From an uncultured bacterium (GTDB lineage: Bacteria; Verrucomicrobiota; Verrucomicrobiia; Verrucomicrobiales; V1-33): a DNA stretch of 54,857 nt. Below the pieces are notes generated by a model. The model made no database searches and was not told the origin of the DNA. It saw only the letters and a program-made list of their open reading frames with translations. The stretch is from positions 1 through 54,857 of the forward strand of contig CAJBME010000187.1 of NCBI GenBank assembly GCA_903954065.1. Reading direction: 5' to 3'. Shown here piece after piece: positions 7,937 to 16,771 of this stretch (position 1 is its first letter; the number at the start of each line of letters is the position of its first letter). The position numbers and the translations under genes were made by a program.

Positions 7937-9621
7937 ATTCATCGGGCATGCATGAATCCACGGGGCGAGACCCGTGGCGCTCGCCGCGACCCCCTCGTCA
8001 TCAGGGGGTAGTGGGTCGGGTCTTGCTGATTGTCCTACTGGCGGGGCTATTCATCTTGCCGTTTTCCGGTGCGGGGCGCCGCCTTAAGGAAGGAACGATC
8101 GAAGTGATCCGCGCGGCTCAGGGGGCGCCGACGGGGGGCGCGGGGACGTCGAAGGAAGCTGCGCCGGTTCCCCCGAAAGTGATCATCCAAGAAAAAATTG
8201 TCTATCGCGATCCGCCGCCGCCGCCACTGCCGAATGCTTATGTGCCGCGGAAGAGTGTGGCGGTGTCCGAGCTTTTTAATGGCATCAAGATTCAGACCAA
8301 GCTGCAGAGTACTGTCGGCGGGCGGGCGGCGGCTGAGCGCTCTCGGGATGAGGCGTATCAGATTCAGTTTAGTGTGGATGTGACCGTGCCGTCTCCGAGT
8401 ACCACGCTGCCTGAGCTGGAGTCATTGAATGCGCATTTGTCGAAGGCGTTGCCGGGGTTGGTGGAAATGGTGCCGACGGCTCGCGTCAGTGGATTTTATC
8501 ACAAACTCTATGAATTGAAGCAGCAGATGGTGGAGAAGAACCTGACGCAATTGGACAAGCCGCTGTCGCGTCACAACTTCTTTGATTGTGAAACAATTCT
8601 GGAGCTGAGGCATCCGGTCAGCGACCGCCGTGTGCTTCTCATGCAGGGCGAGATGGATGTGGTGGCCGATGGATCGGATGGCGATCGTATGGGGAGTTTT
8701 GATGACTATGTCTTTGCGTCGTCGAATTTTCAGGGGACAACGAGTTATTCATGGAAGAAGCGCACGAAGCAGGCGAATCCATTGATACCGAAATATGAAG
8801 AGCGATTGAAGGAGGCTGAGAAAAAGCTGGCGGCCGCGACTGGCTCGGCCGTGAAAAAAAGCCTCGCGGGGGATATTGATTTTTACCGCAAGACGCTGGT
8901 CTCGCTGAAAACGACCAGTTTTCTCATTGCTTCGGAGGATCCATTTATTGTCCTGCCGCTCTCGTTGCGCGGGTACGGCGAGGTGCAAGAATTTGCGCCG
9001 CAGCTGGGAGATTATGCGGTGGTCATGAGCGGCAACAAATTGCTGCCGGCGATCATTGGCGATTACGGGCCGCGTGAAAAAATGGGCGAAGCTTCCTTGC
9101 TTATCGCTAAGGAAATCAATGAGAAAGCGACCCCGTATGTGCGTCCTGAAAGCGACCTGAAAATTAGCTATCTCATCTTTACGGGCAGCGCGGACAAACC
9201 TTTTGGCCCGCCTGATTACGTGCGGTGGCATCAGCGCTGTTCCGAACTACTGGCCGAGATGGGTGGAGTGGGCGAGGGGTATGGGTTGCACCAGTGGGAA
9301 GACCGACTGCAAGCGCCGGTGACGCCCGCGGGCGAAGTTCCGGTGACGGCGGGGACGGCGAGCGGGGTGACGGCGGTTGAGGTGCCGGCGGTACCAGCGG
9401 TGCCAGCGACTGCACAGCCAGCGAGCGTGGGGGCAGCGGGTGAGGTGCCTGTGCCGGTGACGGCGGAGCCCGCGGGCGAAGTTCCAGCAACTGCAGCGCC
9501 TGCGGGCGAAGTTCCGGCGACTGCAGCGCCAGCGAGCGAAGTTCCAGCGGTTGCGGAGCCAGCGGCTGTGGAGACGGCGGTGCTTCCGCCAGCGGCGGCG
9601 CCGGTTTTGGAGGTGCGTTGA
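7933..9621 (+). CDS. Membrane-anchored GH75 (chitosanase)-like protein with Ala/Pro/Glu repeat tail
   Basis: A 562-residue protein from the ATG at 7933, which overlaps the TMEM14-like stop. One hydrophobic segment (about residues 27-45, VLLIVLLAGLFILPF) acts as anchor or signal peptide, followed by a Pro-rich linker. The central domain resembles glycoside hydrolase family 75: FFDCETILEL, LMQGEMDVVADGSDGD, FQGTTSYSWKK, FIVLPLS, GDYAVVMSG, IIGDYGPREKMGEASLLIAKEI. Family members are chitosanases. A Lys/Glu-rich helical insertion (about residues 283-320) splits the domain. The last roughly 110 residues are repeats of the type PAGEVPATAA, likely a disordered wall-spanning tail. Whether it hydrolyses chitosan or another amino-sugar polymer is unknown. 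The MFS gene follows directly. Confidence 0.7.
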   Translation: MNSSGMHESTGRDPWRSPRPPRHQGVVGRVLLIVLLAGLFILPFSGAGRRLKEGTIEVIRAAQGAPTGGAGTSKEAAPVPPKVIIQEKIVYRDPPPPPLPNAYVPRKSVAVSELFNGIKIQTKLQSTVGGRAAAERSRDEAYQIQFSVDVTVPSPSTTLPELESLNAHLSKALPGLVEMVPTARVSGFYHKLYELKQQMVEKNLTQLDKPLSRHNFFDCETILELRHPVSDRRVLLMQGEMDVVADGSDGDRMGSFDDYVFASSNFQGTTSYSWKKRTKQANPLIPKYEERLKEAEKKLAAATGSAVKKSLAGDIDFYRKTLVSLKTTSFLIASEDPFIVLPLSLRGYGEVQEFAPQLGDYAVVMSGNKLLPAIIGDYGPREKMGEASLLIAKEINEKATPYVRPESDLKISYLIFTGSADKPFGPPDYVRWHQRCSELLAEMGGVGEGYGLHQWEDRLQAPVTPAGEVPVTAGTASGVTAVEVPAVPAVPATAQPASVGAAGEVPVPVTAEPAGEVPATAAPAGEVPATAAPASEVPAVAEPAAVETAVLPPAAAPVLEVR

Positions 9622-10878
9622 ATGGATCAACCGTCAGAGGAAATCACGCGGGCGACCTTTCGCAACGAGCTCTTACGTTCCTTACCGGCCGGGGTGTTGG
9701 AGACGGTGACGGCCACCTTTGCGATTCTGATTGCGGAGAAAGTCTTTAATGCGTCGCCGGAGGCGAAGGAGTTGGCTTTGGTTGGCGGGCGGGGTGGCTT
9801 GGCGGCGAGTTTTGCGATTGTCTGGGTGCTGGCGAAATTTCGTCGTCCGCTCAATCAATTAGTGGCTTGGTTGAATCATGCGGCTGGGGTGTGTTTCGGG
9901 GTGGCGGCGATTTTCCCTGATCATTTGTGGGCGTTTGTGGCTGGGTGCAGTTTGGGCATGTTTTGGTTTGGTTTTCAGACGCCGTTGTTGACGACGATTT
10001 ATCGTGAGAACTATCCGGAGGCGAAGCGTGGTCAGTTGTATTCGTTGTCAGCGCTGACGCGATCGGCGTCGACCATCCTTTTTGCGTGGGTGGCCGGGCG
10101 GTGGCTGGATGCGGATTTGAGCCATTATCGATGGCTGTTGTGGATTTTCTCGGCGTGTTCTTTTATTTCCGGTTGGCTGTTATGGAAGATTCCGTGTCGG
10201 CACATGGGGTTGGGGTCTGGGCTGGGGATGGAGAAGGCTGGGCTTTTTCGGGCCTTTCGCTGGTTGCGACTTGATCCGGTGTTCCGGCTTTTTCTGGTGG
10301 CGTACATGATTTTGGGGTTGGGCAACCTGGTCATGGACGCGTTGCGCACGGAATTTTTGGTGAATCCGGCGTATGGGGTGAAGTTCAGTCCTTCCGAGAC
10401 GGCGTTTCAGGTGGCGCTTTTGACGTCGGTGGTGCCGATGGCATTCAAATTGTTGAGTGCTTGGCCGTGGGGGATACTTTTTGACCGGGTGAGTTTTATT
10501 GCGGTGCGCACGTTATTGAACGTGCTTTTTGCGTTGAGTATTCTGGTCTTTTTTCTTGGTCCTGGGTATGCATGGTGGTGGGCGGGCGCGGCCTTATTGG
10601 GGCTGGCGTATGGCGGCGGCAATGTGGTGTGGAACCTGTGGGTGACCAAGCTGACCTCGGGTGATCGGGTCGCCGACTACATGAGTGTGCACACATTTTT
10701 TACCGGGCTGCGCGGGTTGCTGGCGCCGGTGATTGCGTTCCGTTGTGTCGGGTTGCTGAGCATTGAGCACATGGCCTGGGTTTGTTCAGGATTGATCCTG
10801 GCGGCCACGGCGCTCATGCTGCCCGAGTGGCGCCACGCGCGGGCGCGGCAGAAACCGCCGCTTTTGGAGGAATCCTAA
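9622..10878 (+). CDS. MFS transporter
   Basis: A 418-residue protein with about ten to twelve hydrophobic segments. The cytoplasmic-loop pattern YRENYPEAKRGQLYSLSALTRS between helices, and a repeat-like VTKLTSGDRVADYMSVHTFFTGLRG in the second half, are typical of a subgroup of major facilitator superfamily transporters. Its ATG follows the stop of the GH75-like gene with no spacer, so it belongs to the same operon. Import of products released by the upstream hydrolase is an attractive idea, but only by context. The C-terminus ends in a short basic tail. Confidence 0.85.
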   Translation: MDQPSEEITRATFRNELLRSLPAGVLETVTATFAILIAEKVFNASPEAKELALVGGRGGLAASFAIVWVLAKFRRPLNQLVAWLNHAAGVCFGVAAIFPDHLWAFVAGCSLGMFWFGFQTPLLTTIYRENYPEAKRGQLYSLSALTRSASTILFAWVAGRWLDADLSHYRWLLWIFSACSFISGWLLWKIPCRHMGLGSGLGMEKAGLFRAFRWLRLDPVFRLFLVAYMILGLGNLVMDALRTEFLVNPAYGVKFSPSETAFQVALLTSVVPMAFKLLSAWPWGILFDRVSFIAVRTLLNVLFALSILVFFLGPGYAWWWAGAALLGLAYGGGNVVWNLWVTKLTSGDRVADYMSVHTFFTGLRGLLAPVIAFRCVGLLSIEHMAWVCSGLILAATALMLPEWRHARARQKPPLLEES

Positions 10879-11010
10879 CCGCGAAGAGAGCTCAAAAAAA
10901 TCCGAGAGGAGAGGAGGAGATTCATGGGAGGAGGATGGTTGGAATCTCCCAATCGGCCTGCGTTGCGGGCGGATCGAGGCGCCGGCACGAGGTCAGTTTG
11001 ATTTGTTTTT

Positions 11011-12282
11011 TTACTCGGGGGAGGAGAGGGCTGGCACCGGCTGGGGTTTCGGTTTGGTGGTGTCGGGCAGGATGACTTTGCCGAGGCCGAAGATGGGGCC
11101 GTAGATGGCGTAGATGATGGTGCCGACGACCACGCCGAGGACGAGGATGGTGATGGGTTCGAGGATTTTATCGATCTGTCCGGCGATGGTATCGAGTTCG
11201 TCCTCATAATCATCGGCGATTTCATTGAGCATGGCGGTGGCGGAGCCGGTTTCGGCGGAGATCTCGAGAATCCCGCAAATGGTGCGACCGTCGGGTCCGA
11301 GCCAGTGACTTTCCATGAGAAAGGCTTCGGGTAGCATCAGACCGTCTTCGATATGGGTGCGGATACGTCCGAAAAATTCTTTATAATAGATATGGGGGGC
11401 GCTTTCCGAGGTGATGCGCAGGGCGGTGGAGACGCGGACATTGGCTTCCATGAGCATGGCGAGGCAGCGGAAGCTGACGGCGGCGGCGCTTTTACGGATG
11501 ATAACGCCGACGGTGGGCAGGTTGATGAGCGTTTTTTGCACGGCCTCGATGGCATAGAGGCGGCTCCATTTTTTGAAGATGACGATCAGGGCGATGAACG
11601 GCAGGGCGGCGAGGTACGGCTTGTGGATGAGGATGTCAGAGAGGCCCATGATCAGCACGGTGGCAGCCGGCAGATCGGCGTTGAAGCTGCCGTAGAGTTT
11701 TTTGACCTCGGGGACGAGGGTGAAGCTCATGAGGATGATGATGCCGACGGCCATGCCGAGCACGATTCCTGGATAGATCATGCCGGTTTTGAGTTTGCGG
11801 ACGATCCTCAAGGTTTTTTTGTTGCCGGTGGCGATGCGTTGGCAGACCTCTGCGAGTTGGCCGGCTTCCTCGCCGGCGCGCACGAGGGCTAGAACATCGT
11901 CGCCAAAAAGATCGCGGAACCCGCTCATGGCTTCCGAGACCTTCTCGCCCTGGGAAAGCTTGTGGGAGATTTCGGCAATCATGCCTTTATACCGCGGCGA
12001 CTTCACCCGATTGGCCTGGAGCTCGAATGATTTGATGGTGGAAATATTGCGATCGAGGCAGCGGGCGACCCCGGCAAACAGGGCGACGCGGTCATCGAGA
12101 CTGGCCTTGATGCCGGTGGCGCGGTGAATGGCTTCATCAGCGCCGGTGATGCTGATTGTTTTTGCTGATTCATTGGCGGCTTGGCCCGCCCCGATGAGCG
12201 CTTTTTCGTCGGTATTGGTGTCCACCATGACCTCGACCTTGCGGCCGGTGTTGACATTGGTGAGCGTTACTTTTTTGAGCAT
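11011..12282 (-). CDS. Type IV pilus/type II secretion inner-membrane platform protein (PilC/GspF family)
   Basis: A 423-residue protein of usual family length. An N-terminal region is followed by two T2SSF domains (about 60-190 and 265-390). Visible are FAGVARCLDRNISTIKSFEL, RAGEEAGQLAEVCQRIA before the first membrane helix, and ISAETGSATAMLNEIADDYEDELD before the C-terminal helix pair. Three hydrophobic spans match the family topology. These proteins anchor the assembly ATPase at the inner membrane. It is the last gene of the nine-gene minus-strand operon, 41 bp after the pilin-like gene. A second GspF is encoded at the right edge of the window. Confidence 0.9.
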   Translation of the reverse strand: MLKKVTLTNVNTGRKVEVMVDTNTDEKALIGAGQAANESAKTISITGADEAIHRATGIKASLDDRVALFAGVARCLDRNISTIKSFELQANRVKSPRYKGMIAEISHKLSQGEKVSEAMSGFRDLFGDDVLALVRAGEEAGQLAEVCQRIATGNKKTLRIVRKLKTGMIYPGIVLGMAVGIIILMSFTLVPEVKKLYGSFNADLPAATVLIMGLSDILIHKPYLAALPFIALIVIFKKWSRLYAIEAVQKTLINLPTVGVIIRKSAAAVSFRCLAMLMEANVRVSTALRITSESAPHIYYKEFFGRIRTHIEDGLMLPEAFLMESHWLGPDGRTICGILEISAETGSATAMLNEIADDYEDELDTIAGQIDKILEPITILVLGVVVGTIIYAIYGPIFGLGKVILPDTTKPKPQPVPALSSPE

Positions 12283-12323
12283 GGGATGATGGAGTCGTGG
12301 CGGCGGCCGCGCGGGGAAGTGGG

Positions 12324-12758
12324 TCAGCGGATGGGGCGGAGTTCGCGGAGCGGGTGGACTGGGGCGTCGGATGGGGGTGGGCCGGAGTAATCCTGTCTCA
12401 GCACGCTGGAGCGGAGTGTGATGGTTTCGAAAGTGCCGGGGCTGGCGTCAGGCAGACCTTGGCGGGTGGCGGTGATGGGAGTGGGGGCCTCGAAAGTGAG
12501 AGAGGCGAGGGCGGGGTCGCCTGGCAGTAGGGCGGCGATTTGGTCTGGATTGAGGCCGAGCTGCCACAAGCGGGCGGCTCCCTCGGTCAGGGCGAGGACG
12601 CGACTTTTGCGGTGGTTCATTTCCTCGATCCGGGTTGAGGTGATGGTGAGCGAGGCGGCGGCGGCCACGCCGACGGCGAGGATGCTCGTGGCGAGGGTGA
12701 GTTCGACCAGCGAGTATCCGGCCTGAGGTGGCTGTGGCGGGCGGGGATGCGGTCTCAT
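12324..12758 (-). CDS. Prepilin-like protein (resembles Verru_Chthon cassette protein B)
   Basis: A 144-residue protein from the ATG at 12758. A short basic/proline leader is followed by the type III signal QAG^YSLVELTLATSILAVGVA, with glycine at -1, glutamate at +5 and a hydrophobic helix: the hallmark of prepilin peptidase substrates. The rest is small and lacks known motifs. Size and position next to another pilin-like protein and a PilX-like protein recall the Verru_Chthon cassette of verrucomicrobia; that match is from memory, not a search. It probably acts as a minor pseudopilin of the same machine. Confidence 0.75.
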   Translation of the reverse strand: MRPHPRPPQPPQAGYSLVELTLATSILAVGVAAAASLTITSTRIEEMNHRKSRVLALTEGAARLWQLGLNPDQIAALLPGDPALASLTFEAPTPITATRQGLPDASPGTFETITLRSSVLRQDYSGPPPSDAPVHPLRELRPIR

Positions 12759-12796
12759 GAGTGGACGGACGGAGTGGATTCGTGGTCGGCGGGTGT

Positions 12797-14206
12797 TTAT
12801 TCCCTGCGGAAGCCTTCGGCCCAGACACGGCGCGGGGCTTTGGTGGCGAGGGCCAGCGGGTTTGGTTCGCGATGGAGGCGCAAGGCGCCGGGGGCGGGCG
12901 GGGCGGCGAGCGAGCGGTCGGTGGTCACGCCGCCGGTCAGGTTGAGCGTCTGGCCGTCGATGACAAAGCGCACCGGGGTTTGCTCGAGGACGGTGATCAT
13001 GCGCCATTCTGGTCCGACTTCGGCGGATGACTGGCCGGCTTCGGGGAAGGCCAAGACAACGGGTTCGGGCGGGTCGGACTCGCATCTCATGGCGAAAACC
13101 AGGCGGCGGTTGTTTTTGTGTCGGAAGGAAACGGTGGCGGGGATAAAAGCGTCCTCTGGGCGGCGGTGAACGACGATGACGGCGGTGGGCCAGCTGGCGG
13201 CGTCCGCCCAGGCGGCGGCGGTGTTTTGGCCGGTGATGTTGAGGTGTTGGACGTTTTCGACGATGATGCCCTCCAGCGTCGGGCTATTTAGATCGATGGT
13301 GACCGTGCCATTTCCATCGCTGGCGCAGCCGTTGGAGCTGGTGGAATTGACGGCTCCATTGATGAGAAAGAGCGAGGGGAGGCCGCGGCCGTTGATGATT
13401 TGTTGGCGGAGCGAGTGGCCGGTGCTGGATTCATCCCAGATGACGTGTGACTGGCCGGCGATGGGAGTGCCGCCGGTGGTCCAAGACAAAAACTGGACGG
13501 GCGGGTGGTTGGTGACGAGCCGCGACGGCACGGCCGGTCCCTCCGTGCTGTAGCCATGAAAACTGACCGCGGGATCGATGCTGAGCGCCGGGGATCCGGC
13601 GAGGTGAAAGTGGGCGCGGCCATTGACTTGAAGCGTGCCGGTGAGACTGACGGGCGGCGGCGGGCCGGTGACAGGGGCGGCCGGGGCATGAACGACGAGC
13701 AGATCCCCGGCAAGAGCGGGCGGGTAGCTGCGGGCTTGCCATCGATGCGGAACCGACTGACTGCCATCGAGTACGTGCATTTCCAGGTCGTAGCCGAGAC
13801 CAGAGCTGGCAGCCAGCCCGAAGCCGGCGCGATCACCCGGGGACAGGCGGTTGACGCCGGTGCTGCCGGTGGTCGAAGCGAGCGGGGATCCATTCCATGG
13901 GGAGTCGAGGCGTACGCCGCCCCATTCATAATTTCCCAGACTCTCTTGCCATGTGCCGAAGCCGAGGCTGATGGCGGTGCCGCCGGCGGCGGGCAGCACG
14001 TTTCTCTGGAGGTGGCGGAAACCCAGTTGCCGGCCGTTGTTGCGAGCGATCCTCCGTTTGGTGACGTCTTCTAGGGTGTCGACCTGTCGGCTGCGGGCGG
14101 TGATGGTGAGGACCCAGTGGCTGAGGGCGAGCACGGCGAGCCCGCTGCAGAGTAGGGCGAGGATGAGGATTCCTCCATGCGGGCGGGCGGGGCGCAGCGG
14201 TTTCAT
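12797..14206 (-). CDS. PilX-like / large membrane-anchored pseudopilin-associated protein
   Basis: A 469-residue protein from the ATG at 14206, which overlaps the preceding gene in an ATGA. It has one N-terminal hydrophobic helix (GGILILALLCSGLAVLALSHWVL) after a basic Pro-rich leader, but lacks the glutamate at +5 of true prepilins, as in PilX/GspK-like proteins. The long periplasmic part contains beta-rich stretches (LTGTLQVNGRAHFHLAG, LEGIIVENVQHLNITGQNTAA) that may form a beta-helix or jelly-roll. No enzyme motif is visible. It may correspond to Verru_Chthon cassette protein A or a shortened relative. A role in pilus tip or substrate binding is inferred only from position. Confidence 0.6.
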   Translation of the reverse strand: MKPLRPARPHGGILILALLCSGLAVLALSHWVLTITARSRQVDTLEDVTKRRIARNNGRQLGFRHLQRNVLPAAGGTAISLGFGTWQESLGNYEWGGVRLDSPWNGSPLASTTGSTGVNRLSPGDRAGFGLAASSGLGYDLEMHVLDGSQSVPHRWQARSYPPALAGDLLVVHAPAAPVTGPPPPVSLTGTLQVNGRAHFHLAGSPALSIDPAVSFHGYSTEGPAVPSRLVTNHPPVQFLSWTTGGTPIAGQSHVIWDESSTGHSLRQQIINGRGLPSLFLINGAVNSTSSNGCASDGNGTVTIDLNSPTLEGIIVENVQHLNITGQNTAAAWADAASWPTAVIVVHRRPEDAFIPATVSFRHKNNRRLVFAMRCESDPPEPVVLAFPEAGQSSAEVGPEWRMITVLEQTPVRFVIDGQTLNLTGGVTTDRSLAAPPAPGALRLHREPNPLALATKAPRRVWAEGFRRE

Positions 14207-15183
14207 TGGATGCAGGGGAACATGGGCACGACAAAAAACAGGCTGGACTGCCCGTAATGGCTGGCATACCCGAGGCGCACATCGCCGGGGGCGAGGGGCG
14301 ATCCATTCAGACTGGTGGCGGGGGTGCCGCCAGGGGGGCGCAGGGTGGGAGCGGCCGGATCGGGCCACCACATGAAGTAAAACGGCGAGCCGGCGGCCCG
14401 TTTTAAGTGAGCGGTGCCCGCAGGCGAGGTGGCGCCGCCCGCGGCGCGGGTGGCTCGTTCGAAGTGGACTACGACCGGGCCAAAGGCCGAGGCGTCATCC
14501 TTGTAAAATACATCATAATACCGAGTCAGGGTCGAGCCGACATAACGGCGAACGCTGGCATAAGTACCGCTCGGGGTACTCGGGCCGCCGGCGACTGGTA
14601 TGATGTCGATTTCCCATAGGCAGCGTACGGTCAGCTGGTCGGGTTCCGAGTTGAGACTCGGCTGGATGATAAAAACCGAGGCTTGAGCGGCTTGGGTCGG
14701 AGGCAGACCTTCCGTGGCGGTGAAGATGGATGCCGCCTCTGGAGCGGTGGCGGCCAGCACGCTGAGGAAGGCGTTGGGGGTATCGACAAGCCGGCCCGGG
14801 GTGCGGGGGGGCAGGGCGATGGCCGTTGGGCGGATGTTGCTCCGGCCGGTGCGTGGGAGGGCGAAGACGGCCGAGGCGGACTCTTGATCGGCATAAAACA
14901 GTTCGCGCATTTCTTCGGCTTGAATGGCCCGTCCGTAGTTGGGGGCGAACCATGTGTTGAAGCTGGCGGTGTTTTGAAGACCGTAGAAATTATTCAGGGT
15001 TTCCGCGCCGGCCGTGACTTGGCCGTAATGAGTGGAGCGCGTTTGTTGTATGCTGATGGCGCGGAAAGCGAGGACGGCGGCGCCGAAGACCCCCATACTG
15101 AGGGCTGAGACACAAGCCAGCTCGACCAAAGAGAACCCGCGGCAGCGAGGCCGGTGTGATGGGCCGGGTGACAGCACTTTCAT
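14203..15183 (-). CDS. Prepilin-like protein (resembles Verru_Chthon cassette protein C)
   Basis: A 326-residue protein with a basic leader (PSHRPRCRG) and the prepilin signal G^FSLVELACVSALSMGVFGAAV, glutamate at +5. It is larger than a standard major pilin, with a mixed alpha/beta C-terminal domain (YASVRRYVGSTLTRYYDVFY) resembling PilW-type minor pilins. The gene starts 24 bp after the PilP-like gene and overlaps the next gene by four bases, so it is firmly in the operon. The cassette C assignment rests on size and order and is tentative. Confidence 0.75.
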   Translation of the reverse strand: MKVLSPGPSHRPRCRGFSLVELACVSALSMGVFGAAVLAFRAISIQQTRSTHYGQVTAGAETLNNFYGLQNTASFNTWFAPNYGRAIQAEEMRELFYADQESASAVFALPRTGRSNIRPTAIALPPRTPGRLVDTPNAFLSVLAATAPEAASIFTATEGLPPTQAAQASVFIIQPSLNSEPDQLTVRCLWEIDIIPVAGGPSTPSGTYASVRRYVGSTLTRYYDVFYKDDASAFGPVVVHFERATRAAGGATSPAGTAHLKRAAGSPFYFMWWPDPAAPTLRPPGGTPATSLNGSPLAPGDVRLGYASHYGQSSLFFVVPMFPCIQ

Positions 15184-15207
15184 GAGGCAGGGCAGGGTGG
15201 GCCGCGC

Positions 15208-16182
15208 TCAGGGCCGGGGCCGGAGGGACTCCTGCTGGCTGATGGAAGGTGGAGAAGCGGGCCGACGGGCTCCCGACGGGGCGTCGGGTTTGGTAGCGGC
15301 CGTGGTCGGCTGAGGCCGAGCGAGCGCAGAAGTGTCTGACCAGCCAGCCAGAGCGGCAGCCTCGCGTTGCCGGATGGCGCTTTTGGCATTGTCAGCGTTG
15401 TCAGCACTGTCAGCACTGTCAGCACTGTCAGCACTGTCAGCAGTGTCAGCAGTGTCAGCAGTGTCAGCGTCGGCGCTGGTCTCGCTGACGTCGCTGGCCT
15501 CGCTGGCGTCGCTGGTGTCGCTGGCGTCGCTGGCGTCGCTGGTATCAGCGCTAGCGGGTTCGATCCAGGCGGTGGTGGGGGCGGTGAGGGCTGGGGCGGT
15601 GGAAGTGGCGGCGGCCATGGTGGCGGCGGCGGCGGCGGCGGAGTTGAAGGGTGGTTTTTGGCGGGCGATGTAGAAGCTATTGGTGCTACCGGCGGGCTGA
15701 GCGGGCAGTTTTTGGGTGACGTGGACTTGATGGCGAACGGGCAGGATGATGGTTCGCGGCTGGGTGGATTCTTTGGTTTCGATGAAGTTCAGCTCGATTT
15801 GGCTGGACTCGATTTTCGAGACGACGAGTCTTTCTGTTTGGTCTGGGAGGACGGGGTCGATTTCCTCGCCTTCGCGGAGGATGAGGTCATTGACGAGGGC
15901 GAGAGACTGGCCGTGGTGGCGGTGGCGGATGCCGGACACGTGGAGTTGTCGGAACAGGGCGCGGATTTTGCTTTCTTGGGATTCGTTTTCCGGGGTGTCG
16001 GGAGATTTGGTTGTTTCGCGGGTTTCGGAGGCGAAGGGGTTGCGTTCCTGCGGGTTGATGCGGATGCCTTGGCGTTGGGACGGCAGCATGCCGAGAGCGG
16101 CCACCTCATCGCTGACGATGCCGGAGGCGGGGAGTGGTGGGCTGGCGGCCAGGACGGCGGCGAGGGTAAAGAGTGAGATCAT
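15208..16182 (-). CDS. PilP/GspC-like periplasmic protein with an acidic tripeptide-repeat tail
   Basis: A 324-residue exported protein from the ATG at 16182 (MISLFTLAAVLAASPPLPASG, signal peptide). The core (about residues 45-170) has the repeated beta-strand pattern expected of a PilP-like homology region: IRALFRQLHVSGIRH, LVNDLILREGEEIDPV, SKIESSQIELNFIE. It follows PilM-, PilN- and PilO-like genes, the canonical position of pilP. The C-terminal half is low-complexity: Ala-rich, then Asp-(Ala/Ser/Thr) repeats of the SDA/TAD/SAD type, then a Pro/Ala tail. That tail is not part of known PilP proteins. An alternative ATG at 16242 would overlap the PilO-like gene by 31 bp and lack a clean signal peptide start. 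Confidence 0.65.
   Translation of the reverse strand: MISLFTLAAVLAASPPLPASGIVSDEVAALGMLPSQRQGIRINPQERNPFASETRETTKSPDTPENESQESKIRALFRQLHVSGIRHRHHGQSLALVNDLILREGEEIDPVLPDQTERLVVSKIESSQIELNFIETKESTQPRTIILPVRHQVHVTQKLPAQPAGSTNSFYIARQKPPFNSAAAAAATMAAATSTAPALTAPTTAWIEPASADTSDASDASDTSDASEASDVSETSADADTADTADTADSADSADSADSADNADNAKSAIRQREAAALAGWSDTSALARPQPTTAATKPDAPSGARRPASPPSISQQESLRPRP
15392..15472. repeat. 9-bp tandem repeat within the PilP-like gene
   Basis: Nine consecutive 9-bp units of the form TCAGC(A/G)(C/G/T)TG lie in frame, four identical TCAGCACTG and three identical TCAGCAGTG. They encode the (SAD/TAD)n stretch on the minus strand. A second set of degenerate 9-bp units (GCTGGCGTC type) continues to about 15545. 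Unit length is a multiple of three, so copy changes alter tail length without shifting frame. Confidence 0.9.
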
Positions 16183-16210
16183 GGGAAACGCCGTGAGGGC
16201 AGGGCGTGGG

Positions 16211-16771
16211 TCAGGCTTTGGGAGTGCTGGTCCCGGAGACATCGATGACCGGCAGTTCCACCGTCATTTCCATTTTGATGTCATTGGAGGTGGTGCCTTT
16301 GGTCAGGCGACATTTTGAGATGCGGGCGGCGGGCAGAGTGCGTTCCACTTCTCCGAGCCAGTCGAGGGATTTGTGATAATCGTCTTCGAAGAGAAGTTCG
16401 GCTTTGAGCACTTTGGGGATGAGGGAATTGCCGGGATTGGGGGACGGGTCATATTTACCGGAGAGCTGGGTGATGCCGCCTTGGCGGATGAGGTCATTGA
16501 TGCGGGTCTGGCCTTCTTCCTCGGTGGGGCTCATGTGCAGGGCGGTGTCCCAGATGCCCAAGTATTGGCGGAGGGCGTCGGTGCGTGATTTCAGGCTGGC
16601 CAGCTGAATGCGGGTGATGTGGAGTTGCTGGCGGGCGCTTTCGGCGGCGAGGCTGGCGTCTTCGGCCTCGGTGGTCATGGCGTCGCGTTTTGCTTTGATG
16701 GCGATGATGCCGTACAGTTGGAGGAAAATTAGGGCTCCGATGAAAAGGCAGGCGAGGTGTTTGTTATTCAT
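16211..16771 (-). CDS. PilO-like inner-membrane assembly protein
   Basis: A 186-residue protein with one N-terminal membrane helix (LACLFIGALIFLQLYGIIAI), a coiled-coil segment (about residues 30-75, Ala/Glu/Arg-rich) and a small C-terminal alpha/beta domain (LKAELLFEDDYHKSLDWLGEVERTLPA). This layout and the position directly after a PilN-like gene fit PilO/GspM, which forms the periplasmic alignment complex with PilN. Sequence identity to classical PilO looks low, so the call is mostly structural. Its ATG overlaps the PilN-like stop in an ATGA. Confidence 0.65.
   Translation of the reverse strand: MNNKHLACLFIGALIFLQLYGIIAIKAKRDAMTTEAEDASLAAESARQQLHITRIQLASLKSRTDALRQYLGIWDTALHMSPTEEEGQTRINDLIRQGGITQLSGKYDPSPNPGNSLIPKVLKAELLFEDDYHKSLDWLGEVERTLPAARISKCRLTKGTTSNDIKMEMTVELPVIDVSGTSTPKA

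Noticed and set aside
15367..16176. Plus-strand frame of 269 codons opposite the PilP-like gene, Val/Ser/Gly-rich
   Set aside because: It mirrors the 9-bp repeats and the real minus-strand gene, which has a signal peptide and operon context.
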